A stretch of 10,989 nt of DNA. It comes from Rhodospirillales bacterium. Lineage in GTDB: Bacteria; Pseudomonadota; Alphaproteobacteria; Rhodospirillales; Casp-alpha2. Position numbers and translations under genes: made by a program. The stretch is from NCBI GenBank assembly GCA_021775275.1, contig JAJFIE010000299.1:1-10989 (forward strand), written 5' to 3'. The notes under the pieces are model-generated. The model saw only the letters and a list, made by a program, of their open reading frames with translations. It did no database searches and was not told the origin of the DNA. Positions 6,291 to 10,989 of the stretch are shown piece by piece. Every line of letters begins with the position of its first letter. Within the stretch, counting starts at the first letter, position 1.

Positions 6291-7877
6291 ATGGCTCACG
6301 ATGACCACAAGCCAGGATTTTTCAAACGCTGGTTTATGTCCACGAATCACAAGGACATCGGCACGCTTTACATAATTCTGTCCATTATTGCCGCCATCAT
6401 TGGCGGCGCCATGTCCTGGTATATCCGGCTCGAACTCATGGAACCGGGCATCCAGTACATCGATGATTTCCAGTTCTATAACGTCCTGGTCACCGCACAC
6501 GGCTTCCTGATGGTGTTTTTCGTCGTCATGCCGGCCATGATCGGCGGGTTCGGTAACTGGTTTGTGCCGCTGATGATTGGCGCGCCGGATATGGCCTTTC
6601 CGCGATTGAATAATATCAGCTTCTGGCTTTTGGCGGCGGCGCTCATCCTGCTGGTCATCGCGGGCCTGACCGGTGGCGGACCCGGCACGGGCTGGACGGT
6701 GTATCCGCCGCTTTCATCAGCCGAATACCATCCCGGTCCGGCTGTGGACCTTGGTATTCTCAGTTTGCATCTGGCCGGCGCGTCTTCCATTCTGGGCGCG
6801 GCCAACTTCATCACCACGATCCTCAACATGCGGGCGCCGGGCATGACCATCCACCGCATGCCGTTGTTTGTCTGGGCCATCCTGGTGACGGCCTTCCTGT
6901 TGCTGCTGGCTCTGCCGGTTCTGGCGGGCGCGCTGACCATGCTGCTCACCGATCGTAACTTCGGTACCTCCTTCTTCATCGTGGAAGGTGGTGGTGATCC
7001 GCTATTGTGGCAGCACCTGTTCTGGTTCTTCGGCCATCCGGAAGTGTACATTATCATCCTTCCTGCTTTCGGCATCATCAGCCAGATTGTCTCCACGTTC
7101 TCGAAGAAGCCTATTTTTGGCTATCTCGGCATGGCGTATGCCATGTGCGCCATTGGCGTCGTCGGCTTCGTCGTCTGGGCGCACCACATGTACATGACGG
7201 GTCTGGATGTCGACACGCGAGCGTACTTCACAGCGGCCACACTGGTTATCGCCGTGCCGACCGGTGTGAAGATCTTTAGCTGGCTCGCCACCATGTGGGG
7301 TGGTTCCATCGACTTCAAGACGCCAATGCTGTACGCATTCGGCTTCATCTGGCTGTTCGTTGTGGGCGGCGTGACGGGTGTTACCCTGGCCAATGCGGGT
7401 ATGGATACGGTCTTCCACGATACCTACTTCGTGGTTGCGCATTTCCATTACGTTATGGCTATCGCCGCGATTTTCGCTATGTTCGGCGGCTTCTACTACT
7501 GGATCGGCAAGATGTGCGGTCGCCAATATAATGAAGGACTGGCCAAGATTCAGTTCTGGATTTTCTTTATCGGCGTCAATGTCCTGTTCTTCCCGCAGCA
7601 CTTTTCAGGCATGGCCGGTATGCCGCGTCGTATCCCGGATTATCCCGATGCCTATGCGGGTTGGAACTACGTCAGTTCCATCGGCGCCTTTATCACGATG
7701 GCGGGGACCTTCTTGTTCCTCTGGATCGCGTATCGTACCGTAACGTCTGGTGAGAAGATCGGAGCCAATCCGTGGGGCGAGGGTGCAACGACCCTGGAAT
7801 GGACGGTTGACAGCCCGGCTCCATTCCACACCCACGAAGTGCTGCCGGACATGACCGGTAAGGCTCCGGCTGAGTAG
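6291..7877 (+). CDS. ctaD: Cytochrome c oxidase subunit I, aa3 type (family A1)
   Basis: Catalytic subunit that reduces oxygen to water and pumps protons across the inner membrane. It has 528 residues, the usual length, with 12 helices. Ligands seen: H70 and H386 for low-spin heme a, H384 for heme a3, and H249, H298 and H299 for CuB. Y253 in GHPEVY is the His-Tyr cross-link partner. The D-channel is marked by D100 and the NN pair at 107-108 leading to E251. The K-channel is marked by T324 and K327 in [11 protein letters not shown]. These residues place it in the A1 class with both proton paths intact. It sits between ctaC and ctaG (12 bases downstream). Nothing is broken or missing. Confidence 0.98.
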   Translation: MAHDDHKPGFFKRWFMSTNHKDIGTLYIILSIIAAIIGGAMSWYIRLELMEPGIQYIDDFQFYNVLVTAHGFLMVFFVVMPAMIGGFGNWFVPLMIGAPDMAFPRLNNISFWLLAAALILLVIAGLTGGGPGTGWTVYPPLSSAEYHPGPAVDLGILSLHLAGASSILGAANFITTILNMRAPGMTIHRMPLFVWAILVTAFLLLLALPVLAGALTMLLTDRNFGTSFFIVEGGGDPLLWQHLFWFFGHPEVYIIILPAFGIISQIVSTFSKKPIFGYLGMAYAMCAIGVVGFVVWAHHMYMTGLDVDTRAYFTAATLVIAVPTGVKIFSWLATMWGGSIDFKTPMLYAFGFIWLFVVGGVTGVTLANAGMDTVFHDTYFVVAHFHYVMAIAAIFAMFGGFYYWIGKMCGRQYNEGLAKIQFWIFFIGVNVLFFPQHFSGMAGMPRRIPDYPDAYAGWNYVSSIGAFITMAGTFLFLWIAYRTVTSGEKIGANPWGEGATTLEWTVDSPAPFHTHEVLPDMTGKAPAE

Positions 7878-7889
7878 GGATCAGGTATC

Positions 7890-8483
7890 GTGGTGACAAC
7901 AGTGACCGCAGGGAATCTTACGGTTCGCAACCGCCGCGTCGGGCTTATGCTCGCCCTGGGGGTTGTCGCCATGGTGGGCCTCGCCTACGCGTCTGTTCCG
8001 CTTTACCAGTTGTTCTGTCAGATAACCGGGTACGGCGGCACGCCGAAAGTCGGTGTGGTCGTTGAAAAGGCGACGGGTGCGGCGGCGGAACGGGTCATGA
8101 CCGTGATGCTGGACGCCAATGTCAACAAGGGTCTGGACTGGGAATTCAAACCGCAGGTAAGCAAGATAAAGATGCCCCTCGGCGAGGAAACCCTAGCTTT
8201 CTATATCGCACGTAATTTAAGTGACGTCGCGATTACCGGAACGGCCACCTATAATGTAACGCCGTTCAAGGCAGCGGAGTATGTCTCCAAGATCGAATGT
8301 TTCTGTTTTACGGAACAGCGATTGGAAGCGGGTGAGGAAATGCCCATGCCGGTTTCCTTCTATATCGATCCGGAGATCATGAACGACCCCAATACCAAAG
8401 ATTTGGAAAATATCGTTTTGTCATACACCTTCTTCCCGTCGCGTAAGACGGCGTCGGTGGAAACGAAAGACGACAACAGTTAA
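7890..8483 (+). CDS. ctaG: Cytochrome c oxidase assembly protein CtaG (Cox11 family)
   Basis: Membrane-anchored copper chaperone that supplies CuB to subunit I. It has 197 residues, normal for the family. One N-terminal helix (about 18-36) follows a short cytoplasmic tail, then comes an immunoglobulin-like periplasmic domain. Family marks are PLYQLFCQITGYGGT with C43, and the copper-binding pair C137 and C139 in ECFCFTEQ, followed by PVSFYIDPEI. The start is GTG at 7890, with a second GTG at 7893 equally possible; AGG at 7883-7885 and AGGGA at 7876-7880 are the candidate ribosome sites. It follows ctaD directly, so chaperone and client are made together. Confidence 0.96.
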   Translation: MVTTVTAGNLTVRNRRVGLMLALGVVAMVGLAYASVPLYQLFCQITGYGGTPKVGVVVEKATGAAAERVMTVMLDANVNKGLDWEFKPQVSKIKMPLGEETLAFYIARNLSDVAITGTATYNVTPFKAAEYVSKIECFCFTEQRLEAGEEMPMPVSFYIDPEIMNDPNTKDLENIVLSYTFFPSRKTASVETKDDNS

Positions 8484-8501
8484 TTCGACCAGGACGTAAT
8501 A

Positions 8502-8518
8502 CCCGGAATAGTTCCGGG
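8502..8518 (+). promoter_or_regulatory. Intercistronic hairpin next to the ctaE ribosome binding site
   Basis: CCCGGAA (8502-8508) and TTCCGGG (8512-8518) form a perfect 7-bp stem with a 3-base loop in the 50-base gap between ctaG and ctaE. The G-rich ribosome site (GGGGGAG, up to 8522) starts at the 3' foot of the stem. No T-run follows, so it is not a terminator. It may stabilise the upstream mRNA or modulate ctaE translation. Confidence 0.5.
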
Positions 8519-8533
8519 GGGAGATAAAGCAAC

Positions 8534-9349
8534 ATGTCTGCTGAAGCGAAGAACCACCCATTTCATATCGTTGATCCGAGCCCGTGGCCGTTCGTGGGCT
8601 CGGTCGGCGCCATCGCCCTGGCCATCGGCGGCGTTATGTACATGCAAGGGGCGTCGATTTTCACCATCCTGCCGGGCTTTGCGATCATCATCTATACGTT
8701 CTACGTATGGGGCCGCGACATTGTGCGCGAAGCCAACGCTGGCAGCGAGCATACCCCCCAGGTCCGGCATGGTCTTCGTATGGGCATGGTTCTGTTCATC
8801 GCCTCCGAGGTGATGTTCTTCTTCGCCTTCTTCTGGGCTTACTTCAACGCGACGGTCCCGGCGATCAGCGCGACGGCCACCGGTATATGGCCGCCGGAAG
8901 GCGTCGTGCCATTCTCCACCTGGGGGCTGCCGTTCGTGAATACGCTGATCCTGTTGACGTCGGGCGCGACCGTCACCTGGGCGCACCATGGTCTGCGCGA
9001 GGGCAACCGCCGCACCCTGAAGCTTGGGCTGGCTCTGACTATCGTGCTGGGGCTTTTGTTCACGTCGCTCCAGGCGTACGAGTACGCCAATGCGTCGTTC
9101 TCTTTCACCGACGGCATCTACTCGTCGACGTTCTATCTCGCCACGGGCTTCCACGGCTTCCACGTGATCGTCGGGACGATCTTCCTGATGGTGTGCTACT
9201 TCCGCTCCCTGAAAGGGGATTTTACGAACGAAGCCCATGTGGGATTTGAGGCTGCCGCCTGGTACTGGCACTTCGTTGACGTGGTGTGGCTGTTCCTGTT
9301 CTGCGCCGTTTACTGGTGGGGAAGCGCCGGATACATTCCGGCCGGTTAA
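8534..9349 (+). CDS. ctaE: Cytochrome c oxidase subunit III
   Basis: Core membrane subunit that supports proton uptake into the D-channel and protects subunit I from turnover inactivation. It has 271 residues and seven hydrophobic helices. Family marks are the opening KNHPFHIVDPSPWP, RHGLRMGMVLFIASEVMFFF (about 79-98, with the conserved Glu before MFF), the FHGFHVIVG segment of helix VI, and the ending WYWHFVDVVWLFLF. It starts at ATG 8534 with a strong GGGGGAG ribosome site 11 bases upstream. It lies 50 bases after ctaG and 10 bases before the DUF983 gene. Confidence 0.98.
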   Translation: MSAEAKNHPFHIVDPSPWPFVGSVGAIALAIGGVMYMQGASIFTILPGFAIIIYTFYVWGRDIVREANAGSEHTPQVRHGLRMGMVLFIASEVMFFFAFFWAYFNATVPAISATATGIWPPEGVVPFSTWGLPFVNTLILLTSGATVTWAHHGLREGNRRTLKLGLALTIVLGLLFTSLQAYEYANASFSFTDGIYSSTFYLATGFHGFHVIVGTIFLMVCYFRSLKGDFTNEAHVGFEAAAWYWHFVDVVWLFLFCAVYWWGSAGYIPAG

Positions 9350-9359
9350 TTCGGCGTCC

Positions 9360-9746
9360 ATGACCGGTTATCCTGCGTTTACCACGGGACAGATCATCAG
9401 GCTTGGCATTCGGGGGCGCTGTCCCCGGTGCGGCCATGGAAAACTGTTCCACGGATATCTAAAGGTCGCAGACCGTTGTTCGGTCTGCGACCTTGATTTT
9501 TCCGGCCACGATACGGGTGATGGTCCTGTGGTGCCGCTCATGCTGCTCATCGGCGGCATCATCGTCGGGTTGGCGTTATGGCTGGAACTGCGCATTGAGC
9601 CACCCTTGTGGCTTCACGCCGTCATCTGGCTGCCCGCGGTTACCTTGTCGACGCTGGCTACTCTGCCGCTGCTGAAAGGCGTCAATATCGCCCTCCAACA
9701 CCGGTATCGCTCGACAGAAGAAGAAACACCGCTCGGTGGCACATAA
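9360..9746 (+). CDS. DUF983 family zinc-ribbon membrane protein
   Basis: A 128-residue protein typical of the DUF983 (COG5349) family, often found at the end of alphaproteobacterial cta operons; the function is unknown. An N-terminal zinc ribbon is formed by CPRCG (C21, C24) and CSVC (C40, C43), with the GHGKLFHGYLKVADRC stretch between. Two membrane helices follow (about 57-75 and 83-104), with a short acidic tail. The ATG at 9360 lies 10 bases after the ctaE stop, without a clear ribosome site, suggesting coupling to ctaE. A perfect 14-bp inverted repeat followed by five T lies inside the gene over the second Cys pair and could stop much of the transcription before the membrane part. A role in oxidase maturation is only inferred from position. 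Confidence 0.9.
   Translation: MTGYPAFTTGQIIRLGIRGRCPRCGHGKLFHGYLKVADRCSVCDLDFSGHDTGDGPVVPLMLLIGGIIVGLALWLELRIEPPLWLHAVIWLPAVTLSTLATLPLLKGVNIALQHRYRSTEEETPLGGT
9462..9501 (+). terminator. Terminator-like hairpin inside the DUF983 coding region
   Basis: AAGGTCGCAGACCG (9462-9475), a 5-base loop TTGTT, then CGGTCTGCGACCTT (9481-9494) form a perfect 14-bp stem, 9 of 14 pairs being G-C. GATTTTT follows (9495-9501). This has the form of an intrinsic terminator. It lies in frame over codons 35-45 of the DUF983 gene (K35 to L45, including C40 and C43). It could act as an attenuator that lowers the gene relative to ctaE. Termination is not shown: the T-run is short and translating ribosomes would disrupt the stem. 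Confidence 0.5.
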
Positions 9747-9785
9747 CCCTGTGTCTATGGTCGCGGTTGCCCGGGTGCTCGTTGC

Positions 9786-10040
9786 TCAGGCGCAGCAAAC
9801 GTCCTTGCCGTTTTGCTGGACAGGCGGGCACGCAACGTCACCATAGGAACAGTACACGCAACAATCGCCTGCAAGGGGTTTCAGGACAACACCGCATCCC
9901 GTGCAGTCGTAAAAATACTGGCATGCATCGGTGGGCATGACCTCCGTTGCCGCATGGCCGCATTCGGGGCAGATGATGGTAGAAGCCAGTATGATGTCTG
10001 GACTTCCGTCGTTGTTGTTTTCCGGTAACGCCTCAGACAC
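9786..10040 (-). CDS. Small Cys-rich protein of the GDCCVxC family
   Basis: An 84-residue soluble protein with 11 cysteines. The layout is that of the GDCCVxC-domain (seleno)protein family: STIICPECGH (C24, C27), TEVMPTDACQYFYDCTGCG (C40, C46, C49), then GDCCVYCSYG (C60, C61, C64) and CPPVQ (C71), ending in VCCA (C82, C83). Some relatives are selenoproteins; here every position is Cys. The function is not established. Redox or metal binding is likely from the Cys pattern, and I recall relatives near mercury genes, but none are here. The start is GTG at 10040, with a GGGG stretch 8 bases upstream. It is convergent with the DUF983 gene (39 bases between stops) and divergent from phaC. It probably has its own promoter. 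Confidence 0.85.
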   Translation of the reverse strand: MSEALPENNNDGSPDIILASTIICPECGHAATEVMPTDACQYFYDCTGCGVVLKPLAGDCCVYCSYGDVACPPVQQNGKDVCCA

Positions 10041-10259
10041 TGGATTTACCCCGTTTTCAACATGGAGTAACTGACCTTAATTCAATGCCAGTTATTGATA
10101 GCAGGGATTTTATCAAACCGCCGATGGCCTGGCCAATCGCTTTTGTGTGACCTGTTTTCGCAGTTTGTGCGTGGTCAAGTCCTTGCACGATGGTTATCCT
10201 GACCCAAGTTATAATGCGAGAAAAGGCCGTTGCTCTTTCACGCCCTGTGAATGGAATTT
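10041..10259. other. Divergent intergenic region between the GDCCVxC gene and phaC
   Basis: This 219-base gap must hold promoters for both genes. It contains an inverted repeat TTGATA-N10-TATCAA (10095-10116) that could be an operator, a TATAAT (10210-10215) pointing at phaC but without a good -35, and a sequence with sigma-54-like spacing (TGG at 10172-10174, TTGCA at 10183-10187). No gene or RNA is evident. Confidence 0.45.
10210..10215 (+). promoter_or_regulatory. Candidate -10 element for phaC
   Basis: A perfect TATAAT lies 44 bases before the phaC ATG. The nearest -35-like hexamer, TTGCAC (10183-10188), is 21 bases away, which is too far for a standard promoter. Confidence is therefore limited. 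Confidence 0.35.
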
Positions 10260-10989
10260 ATGACCGTGACCGACGATCCTGCACCGGATAGCACTGCCGA
10301 TCAGCAAGCCCAGATGGTTGAGGCGTTCCAGAACCTGTCTGAACGCAGCCAGCGGATCGCGCAGGCGTTTATGGAACGGCAGGCCTCCAGCGACGGGTTC
10401 CAGGTCGCTGACCCCATTGTCATCGGCAAGGCGTTTATGGAGCTATCGGCCAAAATAATGGCGGACCCGGCGAAGCTGGCCGAGGCCCAGGCAAGCCTGA
10501 TGCGACAGTATGCCGATCTGTGGAGCGTGGCCGCCAGGAAGATGACCGGCGAGGCCGCTGAAGCAGACAGTGCGCCCAGGTCCACACCGGCATCTGGTGA
10601 CAAAAGGTTCAAGGATGACGCCTGGAGCGAGGACGCGGTCTACGATTTCATCAAGCAGTCCTACCTGCTGGCGTCGAACTGGATCTACGATACCGTCAGG
10701 GATGTGGAGGGGCTGGATTCCAAAACCCGGGAGAAAGTTGATTTTTATACCCGCCAGTATGTGAACGCGGTGTCGCCGACAAATTTTGCGCCGACCAATC
10801 CCAAAGTCATGCGCGCGACAATAGACTCCAAGGGCGAAAATCTGGTCAAGGGTTTCGAGAACCTGCTGCGTGATCTGGAGAACGGTCAGGGGCAGCTCCG
10901 CATTTCCATGACCGATACGGACGCCTTTACACTGGGCGAGAACGTCGCCGTCAGTCCCGGCAAGGTCGTCTATCAGAACGACTTGATGC
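10260..10989 (+). CDS. phaC: Class I poly(3-hydroxyalkanoate) synthase, N-terminal part
   Basis: Polymerises hydroxyacyl-CoA into polyhydroxyalkanoate storage granules in the cytoplasm. The gene runs off the right edge: 243 codons are visible, against about 580-600 for class I enzymes, so the catalytic Cys box is outside the window. The visible part is the PhaC N-terminal domain. A variable helical region (about 1-100) is followed by KRFKDDAWSEDAVYDFIKQSYLL (116-138), SPTNFAPTNPKV (172-183) and the strand GENVAVSPGKVVYQNDLM, which precedes the alpha/beta-hydrolase core. Start ATG 10260 is used; ATG 10251 (adding MEF) is in frame and cannot be excluded. It has no functional link to the oxidase genes. 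Confidence 0.93.
   Translation, partial: MTVTDDPAPDSTADQQAQMVEAFQNLSERSQRIAQAFMERQASSDGFQVADPIVIGKAFMELSAKIMADPAKLAEAQASLMRQYADLWSVAARKMTGEAAEADSAPRSTPASGDKRFKDDAWSEDAVYDFIKQSYLLASNWIYDTVRDVEGLDSKTREKVDFYTRQYVNAVSPTNFAPTNPKVMRATIDSKGENLVKGFENLLRDLENGQGQLRISMTDTDAFTLGENVAVSPGKVVYQNDLM

Noticed and set aside
8480..9361. Long open frame (293 codons) antisense to the whole of ctaE
   Set aside because: It mirrors ctaE exactly, its product is rich in Arg, His, Gln and Asp with no family resemblance, and it reflects the codon use of the real gene.
9728..9739. CACC-GCTC-GGTG hairpin as a terminator for the minus-strand GDCCVxC gene
   Set aside because: Only a 4-bp stem and an interrupted T-run (TTTCTTCTTC) on the minus strand; too weak to call.
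1..10989. CRISPR arrays, insertion sequences, tRNA or rRNA genes
   Set aside because: No regularly spaced direct repeats, transposase-like proteins or recognisable stable RNA genes were seen on either strand.

Overview
The window looks like an alphaproteobacterial chromosome segment centred on the genes for an aa3-type cytochrome c oxidase. This rests on the compact ctaC-ctaD-ctaG-ctaE order followed by a DUF983 zinc-ribbon gene, an arrangement typical of Alphaproteobacteria. The CtaC here is not fused to a cytochrome c domain, and a class I PHA synthase lies nearby. I cannot place it below class level from sequence alone.

Layout: (1) 1-962, minus strand: an M32 metallocarboxypeptidase gene running off the left edge. 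(2) 963-1192: a divergent intergenic region with a Zur-type palindrome, then znuA on the plus strand (zinc-binding protein of a zinc ABC importer, without its permease and ATPase genes here). (3) 2141-5057, minus strand: a tight four-gene operon, read right to left: a 26-residue membrane microprotein, a DUF420 (CtaM-like) protein, a 12-helix homologue of heme-copper oxidase subunit I that lacks the helix VII His pair, and ctaB (heme O synthase). (4) 5058-5405: a 348-base divergent intergenic region. (5) 5406-9746, plus strand: ctaC, ctaD, ctaG, ctaE and DUF983. (6) 9786-10040, minus strand: a small Cys-rich GDCCVxC-family protein. (7) 10260 to the right edge, plus strand: the N-terminal part of phaC.

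How they work together: CtaC, CtaD and CtaE are the three core subunits of a proton-pumping aa3 oxidase with all expected metal ligands and proton-channel residues. CtaG delivers copper to the CuB site of CtaD. CtaB makes heme O, the precursor of heme A. CtaB does not sit inside the oxidase operon as it often does in this class, but in the divergent operon with DUF420 and the subunit-I-like protein. No ctaA (heme A synthase), SURF1 or Sco gene is in the window.

The most unusual content is this divergent operon. Its oxidase-like protein keeps exactly the three heme-ligand His positions and one CuB-type His (with a Tyr four residues later, as in real oxidases). It has no His at all for the helix VII pair, so it cannot hold a normal CuB. 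It looks like a heme-binding pseudo-oxidase produced together with heme O synthase, a DUF420 protein and a microprotein. Other points to check are a terminator-like perfect hairpin inside the DUF983 coding region and an Asp-rich rather than His-rich loop in ZnuA.
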